From Paramecium pentaurelia (Eukaryota; Ciliophora; Oligohymenophorea; Peniculida; Parameciidae): 64,000 nucleotides of DNA. Where the stretch lies: assembly GCA_905183005.1 (NCBI GenBank), contig CAJJDO010000127.1:65308-129307 (forward strand), written 5' to 3'. Positions 39,401 to 49,087 of this stretch are shown piece by piece. Made by a program: the position numbers and the translations under genes. Every line of letters begins with the position of its first letter. The first letter of the stretch is position 1. The notes under the pieces were generated by a model. The model was not told the DNA's origin, made no database searches, and saw only the letters and a list, made by a program, of their open reading frames with translations.

Positions 39401-40850
39401 AGTATTTTTAAATGTTTTATTATGTATTTCATAGAATGTTTCATTTATTAAAATTAATTTTATCTTAAATTATGGTATGGTCATAGTACAAGTCTTGTCA
39501 AAAATGACAGAATCCACCAAAGATAAATCAGCTATAGGAGTTGCATTTAATTTACTGTAAACTGTATTTAAGTCCATTTTCTAATTCACAAATATATTAA
39601 ATTCCTATTGACTTTTAATACTCTAATTTCCTTTCTGTTTATTAAATTTAAACAATTTCTAACTAGAACTAAGAACTTATAATATATCTAATAATCCTAT
39701 CAAATAATAAGGAAACATATTCAAATAAAGCAAAAAGTGATCAGCTAAATATAATATTTCCCAACCTTTATCAATATACCTAATTGATTCAATCATCCAT
39801 GATCCAAAAGTTAACAAAATTATGAGTATTAATGTGAATTTATAGAAAGTATCAACCTTATTTTCAAAAAAAGACTTTGTTGACTTCTCAAAATTGCTAG
39901 AAAAATAATATTTACAATTCAAACCACAACTCAACACTAAACCATATACATAATCACAAGTCTGCAATTATTATCCTCTATACAGAATATTCTCTCTTTT
40001 AATATCCACAGCCTAAGGATCATTTTTCAATCGAATAAATCCTGTATAAAAAGAATCAGATTTGTAATCCTTATCAAATGTCACTTTCCCACTCAACAAT
40101 AATCTATATTCAAATCCATTTCCTTTAAATTAATGCATCTTAGGCAAAGATGTTAATTCATTTGCACACTTTATTCCTTCATCTGTCTGTCCATTTACAC
40201 ATGTGTTATTCACATAACATTTTTCTTGGCTTGACTCCAAAATCAGACAATCTGCAGGACAAATTTCATTCCTTTATAATATTATTATGTCTCCTATTTC
40301 CAAATCCTCCCATCTTATTGTTTCTATTATACTAACTTTTGTATTTTCATTTAATTCTGTTAATGGTTGAGGAGATGGTGGTATCAGTCCCTTATCTGCT
40401 CTTTAAGTAGATATAAATTAGGTCTTATTTAATTTTTGTTCATATTCCATTAAACCGATTTTTTTGTTATGCAAAATTTTCTTCAATTTCCTAAACACAA
40501 TCACTTATCTTTGGTTTATTAAATTGTCCTCACCATGAACCAAAATCATATAATAAAATGTTTTTATTAAATACATTACTATACCAAATAGAAATGGGAT
40601 GACAAATCCATATATAAGTTGTTAATTGTCTTGAGTTATACTCAGACATATAATGCTAATTGTAAGAAAAATGTAATTGAATGGCCTTCTCAAATATCTC
40701 CATATTATACTCCCCAATGATTACTTAGTGGAAATTTTATTTTTTAATTCTGAAGAAGAGAAGCCTTTTAAATTCACTGTGTCTCCATTTTCAAATTCTA
40801 TCTTGTTTATTAAATTGTACGATATACTTGCTTAGAATATGAATCATCAT
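33476..40850 (-). CDS. guanylyl cyclase fused to an N-terminal P-type-ATPase-like half
   Basis: About 2400 residues in one gene. The N-terminal half follows the P4-ATPase plan: 'RWEDLEIGDIII', 'VIFDKTCTMT' at 39479-39499 (phosphorylation-site Asp kept, Gly-Thr-Leu changed), 'IWIASGDTKNKV' for the usual TGD motif, and 'VVGDEANDS' for GDGxND. Multiple membrane spans follow, then two cyclase domains. The first (~35.2-35.9 kb) is C2-like: 'LFCDICQFD', then 'KIETVGKTYMAASG' (Glu at the guanine-specifying site, second metal Asp missing) and 'FSLIGDTVN'. The second (~33.6-34.1 kb) is C1-like with both metal Asp residues in 'LLFADIAGFTEY' and 'YTIGDCYVV'. This C2-C1 order fused to an ATPase is the known ciliate/apicomplexan guanylyl cyclase architecture. 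A 19-nt first intron (at about 40810) joins the start exon; other introns were not mapped. Confidence 0.93.
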
Positions 40851-42080
40851 TCTTTTATTTTGTTTTCGTATATTTTCTATGCAGGTATTCGTAAATTAAC
40901 TATGATAATTTCATAATTTTAATATAAAATATGATACAATAATTATGTCTGTAACTTTCTAAACCAAATATGTTTACTTAAAAAAATACTTTTTAAAGCT
41001 GTTCTTAACTCACAATTTCTTAATATTTATTTTTCTCATTTATAAAATTCATTATTGTTTTTGCATTTTAGCAGATCTTCACTATTAGTGTAATACAGTA
41101 AACAAAGAAGATGATGATATCAAAAATTATTTAAATTTTGGATTTAATTTTAGAAATTTAGATTATAATCTCTTAAGATTGCAATTTTGATAATATATAT
41201 TCTTTTAATATTAGATTATGTTGTTATAAATTAGCATAGGGAAATAAATTATCAATAAAATAAACTTAAAACTATTAGTCCTAATAATATTTCAATCTTC
41301 TTACTTGTATTTAAGTTTATATTTTTTGAATTCAAAATAAGATTCTTCATAAAATCTAAGTACTTTGATATAATAAATATTTTTATTCTTTCCCAGTCCT
41401 TACATCCTAATTTGAAAATCATTTTAGTAACATAAATCGAGGAGCTCTATTAATCATCTTAATTATTTTGTAATAAAGTGATTTCAATAATGATGTGATT
41501 TTAATATTATTTCTAACATTTAAAAAAAATTTTACCATCAAAATATTGGAATCATATTTACTTTATCTCTAGCTTTTTCAAAAAATTTTAAAATTGTTGT
41601 ATTATAAAATTTGATTACTAACAATATATTAGAATGTAAATTGAAATCTAATTTTTATTCTTTTTCTTTTATTTTAAGTTTAAAAATTTCTAAAATAAAT
41701 GTAAATCTTGTTCATGCTTATTATTTTTTATTAAATTTATTATATCAATTACAAATATATATATTTTGATTAATAAATATATGGAGAGATAGATTTAAAT
41801 AGATATCACAAAAACTGATTTTGTGTATCTTGAAAAATGTTATTAGTAAAAATATAATGATATAATTCGTTGCCATATCATAATATTATAATATATATCA
41901 AACCTAAAGATTAGTTAAAATTTAACATTTTGAATTAATTATTATGTATTTATAAAGGCATTCAAATATTCATTATTTCTTATATATATGTATGAAATAA
42001 AAGTTTCTATCTAAATATTTGATAGAATTCATATTATTGAAGAAACTAAATTATAAAGAAATTGATATGATTAAAAGATT
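40851..42080. other. intergenic, weak minus-strand ORF pieces only
   Basis: About 1.2 kb without a convincing gene. On the minus strand two short TGA-limited pieces overlap near 41430 (…INRAPRFMLLK and MIFKLGCKDWERIKIF…). They are basic and Ile/Leu-rich, but I recognise neither, and they may be chance. Confidence 0.45.
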
Positions 42081-42120
42081 TGTCAAGATAGTACACGAAC
42101 CTGCGACCTTAAGCTCACAT
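42081..42120 (-). pseudogene. relic of a tRNA-Ile gene (3' half)
   Basis: The + strand 'gtcaagatagtacacgaacc' followed by 'tgcgacctt.agctca' matches the 3' half (acceptor, T arm and variable region) of the neighbouring tRNA genes, then similarity to the tRNA stops. The downstream flank (GAATTCGAAAT... CTATTTCTTCAT...) matches the flanks of the intact copies, so this looks like a decayed outer unit of the tandem array. Confidence 0.7.
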
Positions 42121-42299
42121 ATATTTGAATGTGAATTCGAAATTGAAATTCTATTTCTTCATTACAATGAAAGCATTAGTAAGGGAATAATGACTTTTAT
42201 TATAATAAATGTTAAGCTAAATTAGAAATAGATTTGCAATAATTCATCTAAAAAGAGAGGATATAATTAAAAAATTGCAGAAATAGATAAATAAAAAAT

Positions 42300-42373
42300 T
42301 GGTCAAGACAGGAATCGAACCTGCGACTTTCGGCTCATAAGACCGACGCTCTAACCGACTGAGCTACATGACC
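42300..42373 (-). tRNA. tRNA-Ile (anticodon UAU), copy 1
   Basis: A 73-nt cloverleaf plus discriminator A: acceptor GGTCATG/CTTGACC (with a T-T mismatch at 6:67), D arm GCTC..GAGC, anticodon stem TCGGT/GCCGA with loop CTTATGA, and T arm GCAGG/CCTGT with loop TTCGATT. A box TAGCTCAGTCGG and B box GGTTCGATTCC are intact, and a T6 tract follows as Pol III terminator. No intron. Position 37 is G, odd for an A-starting codon reader. Confidence 0.9.
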
Positions 42374-42564
42374 ATGTATAATAAAAATGAACTATTAGAA
42401 TTTGAATTCGAAATCCTATTTCTTCATAACAATTCAAACATTAGTAAGGGAAAAATGACTTTTATTATTATAAATGTTAAACTAAATTAGAAATAGATTT
42501 GCAATAATTCATCTAATTAGAGAGGCTATAATTAAAAAATTGCAGAAATAGATAAATAAAAAAT

Positions 42565-42638
42565 TGGTCAAGACAGGAATCGAACCTGCGACTTTCGGCT
42601 CATAAGACCGACGCTCTAACCGACTGAGCTACATGACC
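42565..42638 (-). tRNA. tRNA-Ile (anticodon UAU), copy 2
   Basis: Sequence identical to the tRNA at 42300-42373, including loop CTTATGA, G37 and the 6:67 mismatch; a T tract follows the gene. Confidence 0.9.
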
Positions 42639-42829
42639 ATGTATAATAAAAATGAACTATTAGAATTTGAATTCGAAATCCTATTTCTTCATTACAATGA
42701 AAGCATTAGTAAGGGAATAATGACTTTTATTATAATAAATGTTAAGCTAAATTAGAAATAGATTTGCAATAATTCATCTAAAAAGAGAGGATATAATTAA
42801 AAAATTGCAGAAATAGATAAATAAAAAAT

Positions 42830-42903
42830 TGGTCAAGACAGGACTTGAACCTGTGACCTTCGGTTTATTAGACCGACGCTCTAACCGACTGAGCTACATG
42901 ACC
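42830..42903 (-). tRNA. tRNA-Ile (anticodon AAU)
   Basis: Same backbone as the two neighbours, but the anticodon loop is CTAATAA, giving AAU (read as IAU after editing), with stem TCGGT/ACCGA and A37. The T arm is ACAGG/CCTGT with loop TTCAAGT. The acceptor is unchanged, including the 6:67 mismatch. It would read AUU/AUC, complementing the UAU copies. Confidence 0.9.
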
Positions 42904-43145
42904 ATGAATAATAAAAATGAACTATTAGAATTTGAATTCGAAATTCTATTTCTTCATAACAATTCAAACATTAGTAAGGGAAAATGAATTTTATTATGAT
43001 AAACGTTAAGTTAAATTATAATTTAAAGATTAATGGATATTGTTCTTATACAATAGAATATTAGCTTTTAAAAATAGATATGCAACACTACAATTAATTA
43101 GAGTGGCTATATTAAAAAAGATGCAGAATTAATTAAATAAAAAAT

Positions 43146-43219
43146 TGGTCGGGGCGGGAATTGAACCCGCGACCGTTGGCTCATAAGACCAACGCTCTAA
43201 CCAACTGAGCTACTCGACC
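43146..43219 (-). tRNA. tRNA-Ile (anticodon UAU), diverged copy
   Basis: Acceptor GGTCGAG/CCCGACC (A-C mismatch at 6:67), D arm GCTC/GAGC, anticodon stem TTGGT/GCCAA with loop CTTATGA, T arm GCGGG/CCCGC with loop TTCAATT, discriminator A, then a T tract. It has GC-richer stems than the other copies but the same loop, including G37. Confidence 0.9.
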
Positions 43220-44042
43220 ATATACAATGAAAATAATATAATTTATCATAAATAATCAGTTTAATTGGTAAACTTTAATAATACAGTCTCAATTAGAATA
43301 AATAATATAGTAAAAGTTTATATTGAAAAACAAAAATTAATGTGTTCCTTTATTTAAATAATATATATTATAGTCATCATAATAATTTTTCCTCGACAAC
43401 ACTTTTCTAAAGTATCTTTTAATATATTTAATAATTGCATTTGGATTATTCTTTTATATAGTTAGAATAGTATCATTATTTCAAATCTTATTCAACCTTT
43501 AATATTTAAATAATTATTATTTTAATGTCTATTTTTCTTTAAACAATTAACCACATTAAATTTATATCCTTTGTTCTGATTTCTTAATTATTTTCTTTTC
43601 ATCAGAAATATAAAGAATTTAATATCAATACTAAATCTTTTGATTTGATAAATTGCATTTATAATATTTTTTGTTTAAATGTCCTTTTTTTATTTAATTC
43701 TAATAAATCTTTACAATTTTTACCTGAATTTAATATTTTATTATTCTTTACATTAAAAATTCTAATAACCAATAAAATATTGTGCATATTGATTGAGAAA
43801 AATATGAGTCTTATTTAAATCAAATTCGATTTTTGTAAATTTTTAATCAATAATTATTAAATAAATTATCATTTTAAACTTAATTAATTTAAAAGTTGAT
43901 AGTTATTGTAAGTTGATGATACATTTAGATTTTTATTAAGTATTATGAAAATCAAAGTAGAAGTATTTATTAATGAAATAAAAAAGGTTATGGATTTTAA
44001 AGATAAAATATTAATAATTTTTATTTATGTATTAGAATTAAT
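43220..44042. other. intergenic, no gene seen
   Basis: About 820 bp of AT-rich DNA between the tRNA cluster and the coiled-coil gene. No frame or RNA structure that I can support. Confidence 0.55.
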
Positions 44043-44929
44043 TCAATCAACTACAAATTTAGCATGTCTTTTAATATTGCCAACACTATAATCTAATTAA
44101 GATATATCCGCCAGATTTGATTCTGTGATTGAGATATCTTCAACTTACGAATTGGATTGTTTACTAGTTCTCTTGCTATTTTTACTGCTGTATATATTTA
44201 AATTCTTATATATTTTTTCAACATCTATTCCTCTAGATTTAACTGCTTTCACTAATTGTATTAATTTACGCTCCTTTTCTGATAATGTTAGCATTTTTTA
44301 TTACATTTCCTTAATTTAGTCTTTTAGTTTATTGCGATCATTAAGATTATCTTTATTACCTTAACTCTTCTTAATTTGATTTAATTCATCTTAATATTAT
44401 AAAACTCTGTGTTGTATTTCGAATTCTTTGAGTTAATTTTCTAAAATAAAAAACAGAATTACCAAATTTCTATTAGTTCTCTTTAGATTATTATTCTAAT
44501 TGTTATAATTTAATCAACAATTAAGCCTTTTCTTAATCATATACCTACTTTTCATTGGTTTTTTGATTCTGAATAATTTATTTGATTGATTGTATAAGTT
44601 AAATTAATATAAGGGACATATCCTACTCATTGATACAAGAACTCAATCCTGCAAGCAATTTAGTCAAAATAATATTCAACTCTTTGATATCGATATTTTT
44701 ATGGATACTGTCTACAGTGGATTTAATCAATCTGATTATTTCCTTTTTCGAAGCCTCTGATTTTAGATAAGATTATTCAGAGAAATAACTTTAAACAGAA
44801 AGTGCATCTTTTTTTTAAGTTGATTAAGTGGTTTATCTACTCTGTAATAATATCAAATGATACCAATCGTTTGTCAGGAGTCAATAAACTATTATTGTTA
44901 TAGTATTTAGATACCGATAATGATTTCAT
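44043..44929 (-). CDS. coiled-coil protein with a basic C-terminal motif, unknown
   Basis: A 280-residue protein; introns 44842-44863 and 44441-44462 (22 nt each) give exactly 281 codons. A Ser/Thr-rich N-terminus precedes a helical region and then a clear coiled coil ('QQLEQQSKENQQKFENQLKE', continuing through 'LKDQIKEMQQKMLTLSEKE'). This is followed by 'RKLIQLVKAVKSRGIDVEKIY', a basic block with a shape seen in other ciliate coiled-coil proteins, and a Ser-rich tail. No catalytic motif. The frizzled-like gene ends 32 bp upstream in the same orientation. Function unknown; a structural or adaptor role is only a guess. Confidence 0.8.
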
Positions 44930-44961
44930 AAAAATTAATAAAAATTTATAAATAAAACATA

Positions 44962-45480
44962 TCAGCAATTTTAATCTAAACCTGGTTTCTTAATAATAAT
45001 TGGATTAATTATACTAATTTCTAGAAATATTGTAGACAAGGTGTTAAATTCAACCCACAATTTTCATAATAAGAAGTACAGGAGCTCTGACAAATCGGAA
45101 TTGTCAAATTTGTAGCTGCATCACAAGGTGGGAAATTCCATTTACATAAGAATTGTTTATATGCTTTATAACAAGTATCGTCTTTTATTAACACGCTTTC
45201 TACATCTCCATTAATTTCTTAAACTAATCTGTCCCTTACATAGGCCACAAAATCTAATCGAATTTCTTTGTCTCTGTTTTCAATAGTATGGTCTGGCCAT
45301 AATTTCTAATATCTAGTTATAAACTACTCTAATTTCAGGAACACAAACATAATCATCAAGTTCATCATTACAGAATTCTACTCCATCAGATATTTAAACT
45401 CTTTGTGAACATACACCTGATTCATAACCATTAATCTAACATCCAAAAGTGAATTCTGAAATTATAAATAAAATAAACAT
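44962..45480 (-). CDS. small secreted cysteine-rich protein, frizzled CRD-like
   Basis: A 156-residue protein after removing a 22-nt intron (GTAGTTTATAAC...TTAG, near 45317) and a 26-nt intron (GTATAATTAATC...TTAAG, near 45000); spliced length is 157 codons with TGA 44962-44964. A short hydrophobic N-terminus (MFILFIISEFTFG) looks like a signal peptide. Twelve cysteines follow. The second half, 'CYKAYKQFLCKWNFPPC' then 'IPICQSSCTSYYENCG', has the spacing of the frizzled/sFRP cysteine-rich domain (FLC..xxPxC....PCxxxC....C). There is no membrane span after the signal, so it is probably secreted or luminal. Ciliates have no Wnt pathway that I know of, so ligand and role are unknown. Confidence 0.72.
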
Positions 45481-46325
45481 AATTTTAATGAAAAATAGAC
45501 ATATTAGTTTATAAAGTAATATGACAATCGACTTTTTAATGTATGATGTTTGGAACTTGAAAATACAATTTTTAAAAAATAGAGGTTATAATATCTGGAT
45601 TATTTGATCAAATTTCATAATTGAAAAATGCAATCAAAATTTAAATAATCTTAAATTTTTTTAAATATTTATAGAGGAAGAAATTAATACATTTAATGAA
45701 TGGGTTTCATTAGATTTATTCTTAATTTGCTATTCATTTGTTTGTAAATTTAATTTTTTATTTTAATAGACTTTTGATATTTGATTTCTTTATGTTTATT
45801 TAACAAAATAGTTGTTTATATTAGACAAATAAAATAATACTCAATAATGTATCTAATAACATTTGAATAAAAGTTGTTCCAAAATCTATTCCATACCTTT
45901 ATTTAAGTGTTAATGTTATAAGAATAAAAAAGGAAATCATCATTTAAAAAACAAGGTCTTAAACAATCCTTAGAATTAGTTTAAGATTAGTTTTAGATCA
46001 GAGAATTTTTGAGGCATCTTCTAAGGTTCATAAAAAAACTTAAGAATATATATAGTTTCTTTAATTAATAGGGCAATAAAAAATATGTCTGAAGATTTAG
46101 TATAGAATTAGAAGATCGAATATATTAAATAGAGATATTAATTAATACGAATTTAATTAAAAGAGATTTTTATATGATTAATAATTCATTTGAAGATCTT
46201 GATAGATTTTCTTTTGAATTCATGTAAAACGATAAATTAAAATCATTAGTTTAGGAATGTATTTACCTTTGCAAATCCAATATTATTGAGTATATATGAT
46301 GAGTTGTCGAGTAAATGATAATAAA
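45481..46325. other. spacer with an interrupted ORF
   Basis: About 845 bp between the frizzled-like and SLC33 genes. The left third shows nothing; the right part (45847-46301) has one broken frame described separately. Confidence 0.5.
45847..46301 (+). pseudogene. possible gene remnant with one in-frame TGA
   Basis: From ATG 45847 a frame with protein-like composition (…FLRHLLRFIKKLKNIYSFF) runs to a TGA near 46092, then continues in the same frame (RFSIELEDRIYQIEILINTN … FYMINNSFEDLDRFSFEFM) to a second TGA just before the SLC33 gene. No intron of normal size removes the first TGA. It could be a pseudogene, two exons of an unusual gene, or chance openness. No family recognised. Confidence 0.3.
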
Positions 46326-47684
46326 ATGAATTATTTATTAATATTGCTTTATATATATTAAAGTACAATATTATCATTATTTACAATCATAATCCCAATT
46401 TTATTGGCAGAAAAGGGATATACATTTGAATAATAAGGTATGTATTCATTGATCAGCTATCCATTTTATTTTAAGTTTTTGTTTGCACCAATAATTGACT
46501 TGTATTAATTTTAATTCCTAGGCAAACGAAAAAGGTAATTATTAAAATTAATAGAGCATAGCTATATTTTACCAATAAATTTGTTATTATCAGTAATACT
46601 TTTATATTTGTCCAGAATTGACATTTTAACAAATTACTACATATTATGGATTTTAGGATTAATTTTGTGTTTATTTCTTGGAATTTAAGATATAGCAATA
46701 GATGGATTAGCAACTGATTTATGTAAGCAATAAGGGGAAAGTGCTGCATTATTATAAAATATTGGATTTACAATAGGAAATTCGTTTCTTGGAAATTTCT
46801 TATTTATTGCATTGTATTCTTCACAAAATTGCACACTTGAGACATTCTTTATGATATTATCAATAGTAGGATTAATATTGACTATTTTCTTGTATCTAAA
46901 TTTGTGTGAGAAGGAGGAAGAAGAAAAGAGAGCAACTACTTTTTAAGACTTATTGAGTGTTATTAAATCATTTTTTAAAAACGAAAATATGATCACATAT
47001 TCATTATTAATATTCTTTGAAAGGTAAATATATAATTAATAATTAGAACTGCATTGTCTTCATTAGATGCAACATTCAGATTGAAATTAATATAATTTAA
47101 TATCAACAAAACCTACATTTCTTTTATTGATACAATAATTTTACCATTGAAAATAGCAACAGGATTAATCTATCACTAATATTTTTATAAATATGATTTT
47201 AAGTATTATAGTTTATTTAAATATATTTAGATATTATGGAAACATTCAATATTTGAGATTAATTTCTACATTCTTTGCTATTATCACTTTATTATTGATT
47301 GATAAATTTGAATTGGATGGGCCATTTAGTTATATTGCCATATTCTTTTCAAATATGTGTTGGTGGATTATGTTTAATATTACATACATTGTTAGAGTAT
47401 TGGATATTTAATTTAAATTTAAGGGTAACTTCTAAATGAAAATAACTACTCCTGGAGTCGAAGCCACTACTCTAACTATACTTAATAGCATCAGTCAATT
47501 AGGTGTTAAGTTGGCATTTTCTATAAATTTGATTATGGCCAATTATGTAAATTATTATTGGTTGTTATGTGTTGGATGGATCATCCATTTACTCTATTGT
47601 TTTAGATACTCAGAAATCTACAGAAATTTGTACATGTAGCCCATTCAAAAGTGGTATTTAAATAAATAAATAAAATAAATTTGA
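46326..47684 (+). CDS. acetyl-CoA transporter family (SLC33A1/AT-1-like), copy 1
   Basis: A 417-residue multi-span membrane protein; introns 46535-46561 (27), 47024-47046 (23), 47203-47230 (28) and 47397-47423 (27) give exactly 418 codons. SLC33 landmarks: 'PILLAEKGYTFEQQGMYSLI', 'YPFYFKFLFAPIIDL', 'LGKRKSYILP', 'LGIQDIAIDGLATDL' and the late 'MKITTPGVEATTLTILNS'. Known members carry acetyl-CoA into the ER/Golgi lumen for acetylation of proteins or glycans. The start was chosen by alignment with copy 2; an in-frame ATG also lies at 46296. Copy 2 begins only 8 bp after this TGA. The two proteins have the same length. Confidence 0.9.
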
Positions 47685-47692
47685 TTTTATTA

Positions 47693-48994
47693 ATGAACTA
47701 TCTTTTGTTATTTCTGTACATTTACTAAAGTTCAATGCTTTCCATATTTACTTAGATTATGCCTATTTTACTTGCAGAACATGGATTTAATTATGAGTAG
47801 TAAGGCCTATTCTCCTTGGTGGCCTATCCATTTTTCTTCAAGATCATATTTGCCCCTTTCATAGACCTATTTCACTTTAAGTCTTTGGGTAGAAGAAGAA
47901 GGTACATTTTTTAATTGAAAATAGTTATATTTTACCATGCACAATATTAATGTCTTTTAATTTGTTCTGGTAGTCTAGTCTAGATATTCAACATAATTAT
48001 CTCCTTTTTTGCTTTATAGGATTATTTAATGCAACATTTTTAGGAATGCAAGATATAGCTATAGATGGATTTGCTGCAGATCTATGTAAAAAGAGCAATG
48101 AAAGTTCTGCTCATATATTGAATGTAGGTTATACTATAGGTAGTTCATTTTTGGCCAATTTCATTTTTCATTCTCTTAATAAATATTAATTATGCTCCTT
48201 ATCTACTTATTTGAAAATGATCTCTTTATTTGGATTATTGATGGCAGCTTATCTTTTATTAAAAGTCAAGGAAGAACCAAATACATAATTAATAAGAAAA
48301 CTTACTGGTTTCAGACAAGTCATCAAAGGTATATTTGGCAATGAGAATTTGATCACACTTTCCTTACTTTTATTCTTTGATAGATATGGAGTAGCACCAA
48401 TTGAATCTACATTTAGAATCAAATTGACAGAATTGAAATTTAATAAGGCTTATGTGTCATTTATGGATACAGCTATTATTCCTTTAAAAATAGGTGTTGG
48501 ATTTGTTTATCATAAATATTTTAGTAAATACAACTTTGAATATTATGGTTATGTTCAAGGATTCAGATTAATTTCATGTCTCTTTGCAATTTTGACTGTT
48601 TTTTTGGTTGATGTTGTCAAAGTAAATGATACCTTAAGTTATATTGCATTATTCATAGCAAGTACAACATGGTGGATAGTCTTCAATTTGACATTTATTG
48701 TTAGAGTAAGTATTTTTTGAGTATTGATAGGGAAACTTTTAAATGAAGATAACAACTCCAGGATATGAAGCTACAACCTTAGCTTTGATGAATAGTTTAG
48801 GATCATTGGGTGGTAAGACTGGATTCTCTTTATGTATGTTCTTAACTGAATATGTAAATTATTATTGTTTTGCATGTTTTGCTTTGGTAGCTTAATTGTT
48901 ATTCACTCTAAAATCGATTAAGTTATACAAAAGGCTTTACAATGTTCCATTGGAGAAATATAGTATAATTAGATAGAATTTGAAATCAGAATGA
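47693..48994 (+). CDS. acetyl-CoA transporter family (SLC33A1/AT-1-like), copy 2
   Basis: Also 417 residues; only two introns, 47902-47924 (23 nt) and 48706-48730 (25 nt), which sit at the same protein positions as the first and last introns of copy 1. Landmarks: 'PILLAEHGFNYEQQGLFSLV', 'YPFFFKIIFAPFIDL', 'LGRRRSYILP', 'LGMQDIAIDGFAADL', 'FFDRYGVAPIESTFRIKL' and 'MKITTPGYEATTLALMNS'. Clearly a tandem duplicate of its neighbour, though well diverged in sequence. It should be an intracellular-membrane transporter, with acetyl-CoA as the family substrate. Confidence 0.92.
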
Positions 48995-49087
48995 AGAATA
49001 TATAATAGAAATTAATTATAATATAATTGTGTTTTTAATGAGAAATAAATAATAATAAGATTATTTAAATTATTTAAATTATCAGGA

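Larger units (their letters stand above)
42118..42960. repeat. tandem array of ~265-bp units, each carrying one tRNA-Ile gene
   Basis: The tRNAs start at 42301, 42566 and 42831 (exact 265-bp period); the fourth at 43147 is 316 bp further on and more diverged. The spacers share long nearly identical stretches such as the block before each tRNA ending 'gataaataaaaaattggtc'. The first and third spacers are closest to each other. Confidence 0.88.

Noticed and set aside
42300..43219. Reading the clustered tRNAs as tRNA-Met or as suppressor tRNA-Gln
   Set aside because: The + strand shows CATAA, which looks like a Met loop, but A and B boxes and stems only fit the minus strand, where the anticodon is UAU (or AAU); UUA would need an 8-nt loop and loses U33.
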